Shown in pieces: positions 10,437-19,400 of a stretch of DNA of 64,000 bases. How positions within the stretch are numbered: the first letter of the stretch is position 1; each line of letters begins with the position of its first letter. Both the position numbers and the translations under genes were made by a program. The stretch lies in contig JAIELW010000011.1 in assembly GCA_019752575.1 (NCBI GenBank), positions 186,001-250,000 on the forward strand. Direction: 5' to 3'. The notes beneath the pieces were generated by a model. It saw only the letters and a list, made by a program, of their open reading frames with translations. It ran no database searches and had not been told where the DNA came from. This DNA comes from Xanthobacteraceae bacterium. GTDB lineage: Bacteria; Pseudomonadota; Alphaproteobacteria; Rhizobiales; Xanthobacteraceae.

Positions 10437-10466
10437 ATCCGCCGCCTTCTTTCGAAGGCGGCGGAT
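10437..10466 (-). terminator. Hairpin after the peptidoglycan-binding protein gene
   Basis: ATCCGCCGCCTTC pairs with GAAGGCGGCGGAT around a 4-nt loop. Read on the minus strand it is followed by TTTCTCC, so it is a plausible terminator with a weak T run. Confidence 0.5.
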
Positions 10467-10478
10467 AAGAGTGAGCGG

Positions 10479-10958
10479 TTACTTCTTGAACGCGCCGGTA
10501 ATCGTGTCCCAGATGCTGCGCGCAGCCTTGGAGCCCGCGTCGATGATCGACGAGGCAATCACGGATGCCGTCATTTCCTTGCCGAAGGTTTTCGTCTTTG
10601 CGAGCGTCGTGGGGCCGGCGATGCCGTCCACGGCAAGGCCGTTCTTCTTCTGGAATTCCTTGACCGCATTCGCCGTCGCCGGGCCGTAGCGGCCGTCGGC
10701 TGTAATGCCGAGTTCGGTCTGCAGCTTCTTCACCGTCTCGCCGATCGAGCCGACCTGGAGATAGACGAGCTCCGGCAGACCCATATGCGTGAAAGTGTCC
10801 GGACCCGCGAGACCGTCGACGGCGATTTTCTCTTTCGCCTGAAAGTCGCGAACCGCTTTTTCCGTCGCCGGACCGAACTGCCCATCAACCGGAATGCCGA
10901 GTTTTTCCTGCAAACGCTTAACCGGCTCGCCGGCCATACCCCGACCGAGAATCGTCAT
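10479..10958 (-). CDS. Protein with two peptidoglycan-binding (PG_binding_1) domains
   Basis: The 159-residue product carries two tandem peptidoglycan-binding domains: VKRLQEKLGIPVDGQFGPAT near residues 13-32 and VKKLQTELGITADGRYGPAT near 75-94. Each is followed by the usual FQ..K.L.VDG.AGP element. The remaining tail (about 120-159) is helical and lacks a hydrolase domain. No signal peptide is visible. AGGAGG about 8 bp before ATG 10958 fixes the start. With the Gly-rich protein gene downstream it may form a small envelope-related unit; a cargo-recruiting role is inference. Confidence 0.8.
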   Translation of the reverse strand: MTILGRGMAGEPVKRLQEKLGIPVDGQFGPATEKAVRDFQAKEKIAVDGLAGPDTFTHMGLPELVYLQVGSIGETVKKLQTELGITADGRYGPATANAVKEFQKKNGLAVDGIAGPTTLAKTKTFGKEMTASVIASSIIDAGSKAARSIWDTITGAFKK

Positions 10959-11090
10959 ACACACGCCTCCTGAATGAAAAAGCAAAACCCCAAGGAGGCG
11001 CAGGATACCACTTTCGCGCGGAAAGACATCGCCCGGCGCGGAGCGTTTTCTACTTATGAAAGTAGGAAAATGCGAAAATTTTACGCGCGA

Positions 11091-11660
11091 TTAGCGCGCA
11101 GGTGCGATCTCAAGCACGCCGAGACGGCGCGCGGCGAAAAATGCCGCGATGCCGAAAGCGGAGTAGAACAGCGTTACGGTCAGGTACATGGGGAAGTAAC
11201 GCGACACGCGCGTGACATATTCCGCGAAGCCGAGCTGGTAGAAGTCGCTGCCGAGAAAATAGCCGAGATTGGAAACGATAAAGAAAGCGATCGTGCCCGC
11301 GCAGACGAAGCAAACGAACTTGCCTGCCGCGAGAAGATCGAGCGTCTCGGTCTTGCGCAGCGCGCGGCCCGCGAACCAAAGCGCGGCGTAGGCCGGCGCG
11401 AGCAGCGCGTAACCCGACGACATGCACGCATCGGCAACTTTCAGAAAGCCGATCGCGACACCGTCGAGAACGACAGCCTCGATCAGAAACGCAGCGATCC
11501 ACCACGGCGAGCCGAGCAGGAGACCGGCGAGAAAGAACACGCCGGTCGATGCATCCGGAGCGACGGTCCCGATGCCGAAATGGTGGATGCGGGTGACCGC
11601 CATGAGAATGGCGAGCGCGAAAGCCGCGATCCATTCGGCCTTGGGCTTGAGGACGAACAT
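11091..11660 (-). CDS. Multi-pass membrane protein, ECF S-component/DUF6580-like
   Basis: The 189-residue product has five to six predicted membrane helices. The N-terminal part (AFALAILMAVTRIHHFG, then VAPDASTGVFFLAGLLLG) resembles the DUF6580-like family related to substrate-binding subunits of ECF vitamin or metal transporters. No AT or A subunit genes lie nearby, and I saw no riboswitch in the 148 bp upstream. Transport of a small cofactor is inference only. A palindrome at about 11044-11069 (TTTTCTACTT / AAGTAGGAAAA) lies just after its stop and may end the transcript. Confidence 0.6.
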   Translation of the reverse strand: MFVLKPKAEWIAAFALAILMAVTRIHHFGIGTVAPDASTGVFFLAGLLLGSPWWIAAFLIEAVVLDGVAIGFLKVADACMSSGYALLAPAYAALWFAGRALRKTETLDLLAAGKFVCFVCAGTIAFFIVSNLGYFLGSDFYQLGFAEYVTRVSRYFPMYLTVTLFYSAFGIAAFFAARRLGVLEIAPAR

Positions 11661-11808
11661 GTAATGCTCCGGATGGTTCGATTTCGGGCGAAGCTAGTGC
11701 GGCAATGCGGGCGAAGCAAGTGCAGCATTTTCGCAGCCAGTGTGCCTTTTCCGCGCTTGACCGGGCCGGGGGGCCAAGTAATCGTGCGCCGAAACCGGGA
11801 ATATCCGC

Positions 11809-12276
11809 ATGCGTAAACTGATGCTCGCCCTCGCCGCCGCAATCGCAATGGGTTCCGCGCTCGCGACGCAGCCCGCATCCGCCGCGAGCTGGCTCGAGAT
11901 GAATTTCGGCCTGCTGACCGGCCCCGGCTATAGCGGCAACGTGCCGGGCTGCGAGTGGGGCCTCTACAAAATTCCCCGCCGCTTTGCGATGAAAGAGCGA
12001 CGCTTCTGGGGCTCGGACGCGAATATCGATGAATTCGCCGATGTGCGCGAGATCGCCTTCCGTCCCTGGGGCGATAAACTCATTCCGCGCCGTTACTGCG
12101 AAGCGAAGGTGCTGGTTTCGAGTGCCGAATTCGGCAAGCAGGCGTGGACCAAGGTCTATTACTCGGTCGGCGAAGACACCGGTTTCGCAGGAATCACCTG
12201 GGGCGTGACCTGGTGCGTCGTCGGCATGGATCGCAATCTCTCCTACGCACCCGATTGCAAGCAGGCGAGACCGTAA
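11809..12276 (+). CDS. Secreted cysteine-containing protein coupled to RNase T2
   Basis: The 155-residue product has a signal peptide (MRKLMLALAAAIAMGSALAT, cleaved near ASA-ASWL). The mature domain of about 130 residues has four cysteines (GCEWG, RRYCEA, TWCVVG, PDCKQ). It resembles a hypothetical family I know from Rhizobiales, with a FAMKE..FW.S / RPW....IPRRYC pattern. Its TAA is followed directly by the ATG of the RNase T2 gene (TAAATG), so the two are surely cotranscribed. A role as partner or regulator of that nuclease is inference from coupling alone. Confidence 0.7.
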   Translation: MRKLMLALAAAIAMGSALATQPASAASWLEMNFGLLTGPGYSGNVPGCEWGLYKIPRRFAMKERRFWGSDANIDEFADVREIAFRPWGDKLIPRRYCEAKVLVSSAEFGKQAWTKVYYSVGEDTGFAGITWGVTWCVVGMDRNLSYAPDCKQARP

Positions 12277-12924
12277 ATGCGCGGCCTCGCGGCGGCGCTG
12301 ATCGCGCTGGTCGCCACACTCTCTCCGGCGAAAGCCCAGCAATATGGCGAGCCGGGGCAATTCGATTTCTACGTACTCGCACTGTCGTGGTCGCCGTCCT
12401 ACTGCGACTCCGCAGGCAACCGCGCCGACCCGGCGCAATGCCGCGCGCAGAAGCCCTTGAGCTTCATCGTGCACGGCTTCTGGCCGCAATATGACCGCGG
12501 TTTTCCCGCCGACTGCGCCTACAACTCGCCGCGCGTGTCCGAGCAGACGATCCGCGGCTTGCAGGACGTAATGCCGAGCCGCGGGCTCGTGATCCATCAA
12601 TGGCGCAAGCACGGCACCTGCTCGGGCCTTGCGCCCGATCAATATTTCGCGCTGCTGCGAAAGGCCTTCGAGAAGATCAAAATTCCTCCGCAGTTCGAGC
12701 AGTCAACGAAATGGCAGACCGTCTCGCCGCCGGAAGTCGAGAATGCGTTTCGCGTCTCCAATCCGGGACTCGACAGCGAGATGATTTCGGTCACCTGCGA
12801 CCGCAGAAACCTGCGCGAAGTCCGGATCTGCATGACCAAGGAACTGGAATTCCGCAAATGTCCGCAGGCGGACCGGCAGGCGTGCCGCAACCCGCGCGTA
12901 TCGCTGCCGCCCGTTCGCGGCTGA
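12277..12924 (+). CDS. Ribonuclease T2 family protein, secreted
   Basis: The 215-residue product has a signal peptide (MRGLAAALIALVATLSPAKA, before QQYG). Both catalytic segments of RNase T2 are present: CAS1 as FIVHGFWPQ near residues 67-75 and CAS2 as HQWRKHGTCSG near 107-117, each supplying an active-site histidine. Six to eight cysteines fit the disulfide pattern of the family. These enzymes cut single-stranded RNA through 2',3'-cyclic phosphates and act in the periplasm or outside the cell. The start codon abuts the stop of the secreted partner gene. Confidence 0.92.
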   Translation: MRGLAAALIALVATLSPAKAQQYGEPGQFDFYVLALSWSPSYCDSAGNRADPAQCRAQKPLSFIVHGFWPQYDRGFPADCAYNSPRVSEQTIRGLQDVMPSRGLVIHQWRKHGTCSGLAPDQYFALLRKAFEKIKIPPQFEQSTKWQTVSPPEVENAFRVSNPGLDSEMISVTCDRRNLREVRICMTKELEFRKCPQADRQACRNPRVSLPPVRG

Positions 12925-12949
12925 GCCTCGCTTCCGCTAAATTGCCGCG

Positions 12950-13777
12950 ATGAATTACCGGCACGGCTATCACGCCGGCAACTTCGCCGACGTTTTCAAA
13001 CACGCTGTGCTTGCACGCGTGCTGACGCTTATCGCCGCGAAAGACGCGCCCTATCGCGTCATCGACACGCATGCCGGCGCGGGCCGCTACGATCTCGACA
13101 GCGAAGCCGCCAAGGCTACCGCGGAGTCGGAAAAGGGCATCCGGCGCTTGCTGAACGATCTGCCGCAAGGTGCCGCGCTCGAGCTCTTGCAGCCTTATCT
13201 TCGCGCGGTCGAAAAATTCGCGCCGGCTTATCCGGGCTCGCCGCTCATCGTGCAAACGCTCGCACGCGCACGGGATGCGATGGTTTTTTGCGAACTTCAC
13301 CCCGAGGAGTTCGCGTTGCTGGAAAAATGCGTCGGCCGCGATCGCCGCGCGAAATGCCTCGCGCTCGACGGCTGGACGGCGCTGAAATCGCTGCTGCCGC
13401 CGAAGGAACGCCGCGGGGTCATTTTGATCGACCCGCCCTATGAGGACCCGTCGGAGTTCAGGCAGGTCGCAAGCGGCGTCGAGGAGGCGGTGCGCCGCTT
13501 CGCAACTGGCGTCTATCTGATCTGGTATCCGGTCAAGAACCGCCACGACACCGACGCGGCCATCCGCCGGGTCGTGCGAGCCGCGGGCAAACCGGCACTG
13601 AAACTCGAATTCGAGATCGAGAAACCGCAGAGCGAAGGCCCGCTGCACGCAACCGGGATGCTCGCCATCAACCCGCCGTGGAAACTGAAACAGGAAAGCG
13701 AAGTCCTGCTTCCCGCACTGCGCCAATCGCTCGCGGGCGAAAACCGCGGGGCGGTCCGCATCGAGGCAATCGACTAA
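12950..13777 (+). CDS. rlmJ: 23S rRNA (adenine-2030-N6)-methyltransferase RlmJ
   Basis: The 275-residue protein starts with the family signature MNYRHGYHAGNFADVFKHAV. The SAM-binding segment YRVIDTHAGAGRYDL follows near residues 35-49, and the catalytic N6-adenine motif DPPY appears as LIDPPYEDPSEF near 160. It methylates A2030 of 23S rRNA. Length matches the family (about 280). It is a single gene 25 bp after RNase T2, probably with its own promoter. Confidence 0.95.
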   Translation: MNYRHGYHAGNFADVFKHAVLARVLTLIAAKDAPYRVIDTHAGAGRYDLDSEAAKATAESEKGIRRLLNDLPQGAALELLQPYLRAVEKFAPAYPGSPLIVQTLARARDAMVFCELHPEEFALLEKCVGRDRRAKCLALDGWTALKSLLPPKERRGVILIDPPYEDPSEFRQVASGVEEAVRRFATGVYLIWYPVKNRHDTDAAIRRVVRAAGKPALKLEFEIEKPQSEGPLHATGMLAINPPWKLKQESEVLLPALRQSLAGENRGAVRIEAID

Positions 13778-13870
13778 CTGCTGCTTTTCAATGCAACGGC
13801 TTTATCCTAGCTTTTCCCCGGGAAGAGAAGAGCCGCGACAAGCGGCCGCTAAATGCAGGGGAGAAGAAGT

Positions 13871-14086
13871 ATGCCGACTACCGGCACCGTGAAGTTTTTC
13901 AATTCCGAAAAAGGCTATGGATTCATCAAACCCGACGACGGCGGGCGCGACGTGTTCGTGCACGTCTCGGCCGTGATGAGTTCGGGCTTGGGCACGCTGA
14001 ACGAGGGGCAGCGCGTTTCGTTCGAGATCGAGCCGGACAAGCGCGGCAAGGGACCGAAGGCGGTAAATCTGCAAGGCGCCAGTTGA
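13871..14086 (+). CDS. cspA: Cold-shock domain protein (CspA family)
   Basis: The 71-residue protein is a single cold-shock OB fold with RNP1 as KGYGFIKPD and RNP2 as VFVHVSAV. It binds single-stranded RNA/DNA and melts RNA structure. AGGGGAGAAGAAGT upstream makes ATG 13871 the start; an upstream ATG at 13853 lacks a binding site. Symbol denotes family, as alphaproteobacteria usually have several paralogues. Confidence 0.93.
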   Translation: MPTTGTVKFFNSEKGYGFIKPDDGGRDVFVHVSAVMSSGLGTLNEGQRVSFEIEPDKRGKGPKAVNLQGAS

Positions 14087-14117
14087 TCGCGAGCCAACTG
14101 CGTATGATAAGTAGCAA

Positions 14118-14723
14118 ATGCTTATCCTGCGCAGTTCTCCGCCCTCACCCTTCGGCCGCAAGATCAAGATCGCAGCGTCCATTCTCGGCCTAAGCGACCA
14201 GATCAAGATCGAAACCACCGACACCAACGACCCGTCGGACTCGATCCGCAAACAGAACCCGCTCGGAAAAATCCCCGCGCTGGTTCTGGAAGACGGATCG
14301 GCGCTGTTCGATTCTCCGGTGATCCTCGAATATCTCGACGCGCTCGCCGGCGGCGGCAAGATCATCCCCCGCGAAGGCAATCCGCGCTGGGGTGCACTCA
14401 GGTTGCACGCAATCGCCGACGGCATCATGGATGCCGCGCTTCTGCAGGTTTACGAGAAGCGCTTCCGCCCGGAGGAGCACTGGGTCGCGAAATGGACCGG
14501 CTATCAGGCCGAGAAGGTCACGCGCGCGCTGGACGTACTCGAAGCCGCGCCGCCGCCGTTGCCGCCGGTTCCGGATATCGGCCACATCGGTCTTGCCTGC
14601 GCGCTCGGCTATCTCGACCTGCGCTTCGAAGGAAAGTGGCGCGCGAAATACCCGAAGCTGGTCGCCTGGCTCGACAACTTCGCTGCGAAAATCCCCGCCT
14701 TCGAAAAAACCAAGGCGCACTGA
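14118..14723 (+). CDS. Glutathione S-transferase family protein
   Basis: The 201-residue protein has an N-terminal thioredoxin-like domain beginning LILRSSPPSPFGRKIKIA, where the Ser-Pro-Phe stretch occupies the active-site position. The cis-proline follows in LGKIPALVL and the glutathione contact in FDSPVILEYLD. A helical C-terminal domain (about 85-201) follows. A cytoplasmic detoxification or reductase role is expected; substrate unknown. It is followed by a strong terminator shared with the convergent outer-membrane protein gene. Confidence 0.9.
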   Translation: MLILRSSPPSPFGRKIKIAASILGLSDQIKIETTDTNDPSDSIRKQNPLGKIPALVLEDGSALFDSPVILEYLDALAGGGKIIPREGNPRWGALRLHAIADGIMDAALLQVYEKRFRPEEHWVAKWTGYQAEKVTRALDVLEAAPPPLPPVPDIGHIGLACALGYLDLRFEGKWRAKYPKLVAWLDNFAAKIPAFEKTKAH

Positions 14724-14744
14724 GCGAGCGCGAAATCCGAAAAC

Positions 14745-14775
14745 AAAAAACCCCGGACCGAAGTCCGGGGTTTTT
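14745..14775. terminator. Bidirectional rho-independent terminator
   Basis: CCCCGGAC (14751) pairs with GTCCGGGG (to 14770), flanked by AAAAAA on the left and TTTTT on the right. It separates the convergent GST and outer-membrane protein genes. Confidence 0.88.
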
Positions 14776-14798
14776 CGCTAGAACGAAGCCGCCGTGGC

Positions 14799-15386
14799 TT
14801 AGTAGCCGAAGCGATAGTTCAGGCCGACCTTGACGGTCGAGATGTCGGTGTCGCCGAACGTCGTGGCGTTGTCGAAGTTGTAGTACATGTACTCAACCTT
14901 CGTCGACCAGTTCGGAGCGAACGCCCACTCGATGCCGAGGCCGAGCGCGTAGCCGGTGTCGGTGTCGTGGAAGCCGAACGTGCTCGAACGGTTCCAGGCG
15001 AGACCGCCCGTGCCGTAGAGCATCGTGCGATCCCAAGTGTAGCCGATGCGGGCGCGCAGCGTGCCGAGGTAATCGACGTGCGAGAACGCGGCGTTGTTCA
15101 TGTCGGTGCCGCTGATGTCAGCTTCGATGCCGAACACCCAGTTGCGCGAGAACTGCCAGTTGTAGCCGGCCTGCAGACCGCCGAGGAAGCCGTCGACGTC
15201 GCCGACGAGCTCGGTGTCGCCCCAGCCGTAGCCGACGTGACCGCCGAAGTAGAAGCCGGTCCAGTTGAACACCGGCGCCGGAGCGGCCTTGTAGACCGGA
15301 CCGCGAACCGGAACGTCGGCGGCGGAAGCCGGAGCCGCGGCGAAGAGCGCGACAAGGGCAACGCCCGAGAGCAGGATCTTTTTCAT
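14799..15386 (-). CDS. Outer-membrane beta-barrel protein, Omp25/31-like
   Basis: From ATG 15386 the product has 195 residues: a signal peptide (MKKILLSGVALVALFAAAPA, cut after SAA/ASA) and a barrel domain opening NWTGFYFGGHVGYGWGD, the entry motif of the Omp25/31 family. Alternating strands end with an aromatic terminal residue (LNYRFGY) as needed for barrel insertion. An ATG three codons upstream abuts the AAGGA sequence, so the second ATG has the better spacing. It is likely a structural surface barrel. A related gene lies at 15650. Confidence 0.92.
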   Translation of the reverse strand: MKKILLSGVALVALFAAAPASAADVPVRGPVYKAAPAPVFNWTGFYFGGHVGYGWGDTELVGDVDGFLGGLQAGYNWQFSRNWVFGIEADISGTDMNNAAFSHVDYLGTLRARIGYTWDRTMLYGTGGLAWNRSSTFGFHDTDTGYALGLGIEWAFAPNWSTKVEYMYYNFDNATTFGDTDISTVKVGLNYRFGY

Positions 15387-15649
15387 TGTGACCATCCTTG
15401 ATTCACAGACTTCAGAAATGCCCCCACCAAGGAGGCCGCTAGGTCGTCTTAGTTCGCGCCGGTTTAACTCCCGGAGCGCTTAAAAACTATGCCATTTGAG
15501 CAACACCGAACGGCTAAAGCGGTATCCGAATATGGCGGAAACCAGACGCAATTCGGACGGAAGATTGCCCTCCAAGCTCAAACGCTACGTAACCGTCGAA
15601 GTTCCTTTACGAGAGATTAATTTTCAAAGTTCCATCTTCGACGATTGTC

Positions 15650-16255
15650 TTAGAAGCGATAGTTCACGCCTGCGCGCAGCAGACTCGAATTGAAACCGAC
15701 GCTGACCGGACCGCCGACCGTTTGATACGTCCGGCTGCCGAAGTCCGTGTAGATATATTCGAGCCGTGCGCTGACGTTCGACGCGATCATGCCTTCGATG
15801 CCGAAGCCGAGCGCGTAACCGAAATGATCCTGATCGTTCGACAATCCGGCGACGCGCAGATCGCCGCCCGCATAGGCGAGACCGCCGGTTGCATAAACCA
15901 ACACGCGATCGAAAGCGTAGCCGAGACGCCCGCGCAAAGTTCCGATGTAATCGGCGGTGAAAATGCCGCCCGCCGCGGCGCCGTCGATGCCGGTAATCGT
16001 AAGATCGGCTTCCACACCGAAGGTGAGGCCGCTTACCATCTGATAATTGTAGCCGAGCTGCGCGCCGAGCGCGTAGCCGCTGATGTCGCTGTTGTTGGCG
16101 TCGCCCCAGCCCCAGCCGCCATGGACGCCGGCATAGAAGCCGGTCCAGTTGAACAAATTCCGGTAGACCTGCGGATTGTTGTAGTTCCGCGGCAGATCGC
16201 CCGCGAAAGCGGGTGCCGCAACGAACAACGCCGCCGCCAACAGAAACTTCCTCAC
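15650..16255 (-). CDS. Outer-membrane beta-barrel protein, Omp25/31-like, GTG start
   Basis: The start is taken as GTG 16255, giving MRKFLLAAALFVAAPAFA as signal peptide. GGAGGAGG lies 6-8 bp upstream, and the in-frame ATG at 16294 would add a non-signal head. The 201-residue product has the NWTGFYAGVHGGWGWGD entry motif, about eight strands and the terminal aromatic NYRF. It is a paralogue of the barrel encoded at 14799. The 263 bp between the two barrel genes hold no gene that I can support and should carry the promoter of the downstream one. Confidence 0.9.
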   Translation of the reverse strand: MRKFLLAAALFVAAPAFAGDLPRNYNNPQVYRNLFNWTGFYAGVHGGWGWGDANNSDISGYALGAQLGYNYQMVSGLTFGVEADLTITGIDGAAAGGIFTADYIGTLRGRLGYAFDRVLVYATGGLAYAGGDLRVAGLSNDQDHFGYALGFGIEGMIASNVSARLEYIYTDFGSRTYQTVGGPVSVGFNSSLLRAGVNYRF

Positions 16256-16497
16256 GACAAGCCTCCTCCGCCAGGGCGGACTTACGAATTCCATTTCCCG
16301 AAAGATAAAATTTTAGAAGAATTGAGGGGTTAACTACGGTTAGCGGCGGGCGCCATCTTCGCTGCCGTGCCTAACAAAAGGTAAAGAAAGGCGCGGTCGG
16401 GGAACCGGCCGGGCGGGAAGGTGATGTTTTTCCGCCGCTCTGCCGGCGAAATTCCGCCGCGCTGGCTTGAAGCGCCGCAAAACCCTATTTTCCTAAA

Positions 16498-18525
16498 ATG
16501 CCCCGCGAAAAAACCGCCCCCGACAACCTCGATCAGCGCATCGAAGAAGAAGAAGGCTTGATCGGCGCTAGCTCGGGCGAAGCCGAGGACGACGAGGACG
16601 AGATTCTCGCCGAAGCGGTCGAAGAGGAAGACGCCGAGCCCGAGGCCGGGCCGCTGCAACGGGGCCGCGAGGTCATCCGCGAATTCGTGAAGCTCGCGCC
16701 GGAATCTCCCGGCTGCTACCGGATGCTCGATACGTCCGGCGCCGTACTTTACGTCGGCAAAGCCAAGAACATCCGCAAGCGCGTGACTTCTTATACGAGG
16801 CCCGAAGGACATTCGCGCCGCATCACGCGCATGATCGCCGCGACCGTGTCGATGGAACTGGTCACGACCTCGACCGAGACCGAAGCGCTGCTCTTGGAAG
16901 CGAACCTGATCAAGCGCTTCCGCCCCTACTATAATGTGCTGCTGCGCGACGATAAGTCGTTTCCTTATATCCTGCTGACCGCCGGCCACCCCGCACCTGC
17001 AATCGCGAAGCATCGCGGCGCGCGCAACCGGCCCGGCGATTTCTTCGGTCCTTTTGCCTCCGCCGGTTCCGTGAACCGCACCATCACCGCGCTCGAGCGC
17101 GCGTTCTTCCTGCGCTCCTGCTCGGATTCGGTTTACGAAAGCCGCACGCGGCCATGCCTGCTGTTTCAGATCAAGCGCTGCTCAGCGCCCTGCACCGGCG
17201 AGATCGCGCTCGACGAGTACAACCGCATGGTCGGCGAGGCGCGCGATTTTCTTTCCGGCAAAAGCACCGCGGTCAAAGACCACCTCGTGCGCGATATGCA
17301 GACTGCGTCCGAGGCGCTCGATTACGAAAAGGCGGCGGTGTTGCGTGACCGTCTCGCGGCGCTCTCGGCGATCCAGTCGCACCAGGGCGTGCATCCGCGC
17401 AACACCGAAGAAGCGGACGTGTTCGCCGCCTACCAGCACGGCGGCATCACCTGCGTGCAGAGTTTCTTCGTGCGCGGCTTCCAGAACTGGGGCAACCGCG
17501 CGCACTTCCCGCGCGCCGACAAATCGCTTGGCATCGAGGAGATTCTCGGACCCTTCCTCGCGCAGTTTTATGCCGACAAGGCGATCCCGAAACTGATCCT
17601 GCTCTCGCACAGGCCGGAAGAATACGATCTGCTGGTCGAGGCGCTTTCGGAAAAAGCCGGCCGCCGCATCGAGATCGCGGTGCCGCAACGCGGAGAGAAA
17701 TCCGAACTCATCGCGCACGCCCTGCAGAATGCGCGCGAAGCGCTGGAGCGCAGGCTTGCGGAATCTTCGTCGCAGCTTCGCCTGCTCAAGAGTCTCGCCG
17801 AAACTTTCGGTTTGCCGGCAACGCCGAAGCGCATCGAGGTCTACGACAATAGTCACATCATGGGGACGAACGCGGTCGGCGCGATGATCGTGGCCGGGCC
17901 TGAGGGATTTGCGAAAAACCAGTACCGCAAGTTCAACATCAAATCGCCGGACACCAAGACCGGCGACGACACCGGCATGATGCGCGAGGTGCTGAAACGC
18001 CGCTTCAAGCGGCTGCTCGACGAGAACCCGCGCGAGCAGCAGAACGAAAACGCCGAAACCGCGGGCGAAACCCCTTGGCCCGATCTGGTGATCGTGGACG
18101 GCGGCCTGCCGCAACTGAATGCCGCGCGGGAAGCAATGGCGGAAGCCGGCGTAAGCGATGTGCCGCTGCTTGCCGTGGCAAAGGGCCTCGACCGCGATGC
18201 CGGGCGCGAGTTGTTTCACATCGCGGGCCGCGAGCCGTTTCGTCTGCCGCCGCGCGATCCGGTGCTTTATTTTGTCGAACGGCTGCGCGACGAGGCGCAT
18301 CGCTTCGCCATCGGCTCGCATCGCGCGCGCAGAAGCAAGGACATCGGCTCCACCGGCTTGCAGGAGATTCCAGGCGTCGGCCCGTCGCGCAAGCGCGCTC
18401 TATTGCATCACTTCGGGACCTTGCAGGCGATCGAGCAAGCCTCGCTTTCCGATCTGGAAAGCGTGCCCGGAATCGACTCGCGGCTCGCAAAAGCGGTTTA
18501 CGACTATTTCCATGCAGGCGGATGA
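16498..18525 (+). CDS. uvrC: UvrABC excision nuclease subunit UvrC
   Basis: UvrC makes both incisions in nucleotide excision repair once UvrB is loaded. The 675 residues contain the GIY-YIG nuclease domain (PGCY near 71, [12 protein letters not shown] near 85-96), a UVR motif ([16 protein letters not shown] near 274-289), the RNase H-like 5' nuclease region (VYDNSHIMG near 450) and a helix-hairpin-helix pair ([15 protein letters not shown] near 621). The first 55 residues are an unusual acidic extension with runs such as EEEEG and EDDEDE. pgsA follows 91 bp downstream. Confidence 0.98.
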   Translation: MPREKTAPDNLDQRIEEEEGLIGASSGEAEDDEDEILAEAVEEEDAEPEAGPLQRGREVIREFVKLAPESPGCYRMLDTSGAVLYVGKAKNIRKRVTSYTRPEGHSRRITRMIAATVSMELVTTSTETEALLLEANLIKRFRPYYNVLLRDDKSFPYILLTAGHPAPAIAKHRGARNRPGDFFGPFASAGSVNRTITALERAFFLRSCSDSVYESRTRPCLLFQIKRCSAPCTGEIALDEYNRMVGEARDFLSGKSTAVKDHLVRDMQTASEALDYEKAAVLRDRLAALSAIQSHQGVHPRNTEEADVFAAYQHGGITCVQSFFVRGFQNWGNRAHFPRADKSLGIEEILGPFLAQFYADKAIPKLILLSHRPEEYDLLVEALSEKAGRRIEIAVPQRGEKSELIAHALQNAREALERRLAESSSQLRLLKSLAETFGLPATPKRIEVYDNSHIMGTNAVGAMIVAGPEGFAKNQYRKFNIKSPDTKTGDDTGMMREVLKRRFKRLLDENPREQQNENAETAGETPWPDLVIVDGGLPQLNAAREAMAEAGVSDVPLLAVAKGLDRDAGRELFHIAGREPFRLPPRDPVLYFVERLRDEAHRFAIGSHRARRSKDIGSTGLQEIPGVGPSRKRALLHHFGTLQAIEQASLSDLESVPGIDSRLAKAVYDYFHAGG

Positions 18526-18616
18526 CTTCCATGCAGCTGCACAACGGCTGCATCCCGCGATGCCGCATTGACGCCATCGGCAGGGAGTGTCTTGCTCCTG
18601 CCAAATGGATTTCCGG

Positions 18617-19237
18617 ATGAATCAGACTCCCACCGCAGCAAGAGTGACGCCGGCGAAGGGCGGCTCGGCGTGGAGTCTTGCGAACATGCTGACCTACGGC
18701 CGCATCGCCGCTGTGCCCGCGGTCGCGGCTTGCCTGTTCGGAATCGCGGTGCTCGACGGCGGACTTTGGCTGCGCTGGGTCGCGCTTTCGATTTACATCG
18801 CCGCCGCCGTCACCGACTGGCTCGACGGCTGGGCCGCGCGCACCTACGGCCAGTTCTCGAGGCTCGGCCGCATGCTCGATCCGATCGCAGACAAGCTGCT
18901 CGTTTCGTCCTGTCTGCTGATGCTCGCCGCCGACGGCACCATCCGCGGCTGGGCGCTCTGGGCCGCGATCATCATTCTGTGCCGCGAGATTCTCGTCTCG
19001 GGCTTGCGCGAGTATCTCGCGGAGCTTCGTGTCAGCGTTCCGGTCACCAATCTCGCGAAATGGAAGACCGGGATGCAGCTCGTCGCGGTCGGTTTTCTGA
19101 TCGCGGGCGATGCCGGCGATGTGATCCTGCCCTTCACGTCGCTGATCGGGCTCGCGCTGCTCTGGATTTCCGCGATCCTCACGCTCTACACCGGCTATGA
19201 TTACTTCCGCGCCGGGTCGAAACATCTGGTCGAATAG
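18617..19237 (+). CDS. pgsA: CDP-diacylglycerol-glycerol-3-phosphate 3-phosphatidyltransferase
   Basis: The 206-residue membrane enzyme makes phosphatidylglycerophosphate from CDP-diacylglycerol. The CDP-alcohol phosphatidyltransferase motif D(x2)DG(x2)AR(x8)G(x3)D(x3)D is complete: DWLDGWAARTYGQ, then GRMLDPIADK near residues 62-89. Several hydrophobic helices surround it. ATG 18617 is chosen, though an in-frame ATG at 18605 is possible. The TAG stop at 19235-19237 lies inside the first hairpin of the repeat that begins at 19234. moaD follows, an order common in Hyphomicrobiales. Confidence 0.95.
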   Translation: MNQTPTAARVTPAKGGSAWSLANMLTYGRIAAVPAVAACLFGIAVLDGGLWLRWVALSIYIAAAVTDWLDGWAARTYGQFSRLGRMLDPIADKLLVSSCLLMLAADGTIRGWALWAAIIILCREILVSGLREYLAELRVSVPVTNLAKWKTGMQLVAVGFLIAGDAGDVILPFTSLIGLALLWISAILTLYTGYDYFRAGSKHLVE

Positions 19238-19399
19238 TGGAGTGGATTTGACATTCGCTAGTCGGCGCAACTTGCTCTCAAAGCGAATGTCAAATCCAAA
19301 ACTCCACTATCAATTTAAAATTGCTAGTGGTCCTTTGATTCTAACATTCGCAAAGGACCGCGCCGAGACGGAATGCGAATGTTAGAATCGGACCACTAG
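19234..19399. repeat. Two-hairpin bulged element, copy A
   Basis: Hairpin A1 (19234-19310): outer arm 19234-19242, inner arm 19243-19259, loop of 22 nt, inner arm 19282-19298, unpaired AAA 19299-19301, outer arm 19302-19310. The 13-nt linker CAATTTAAAATTG follows. Hairpin A2 (19324-19399): outer arm CTAGTGGTCC, unpaired TTT 19334-19336, inner arm 19337-19352, loop of 21 nt, inner arm 19374-19389, outer arm 19390-19399. It fills the whole gap between the pgsA stop and the moaD start. Confidence 0.92.
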
Positions 19400-19400
19400 T

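Noticed and set aside
15496-15693. 65-codon open frame between the two outer-membrane barrel genes
   Set aside because: It overlaps the end of the 15650 gene and has no binding site or recognisable pattern.
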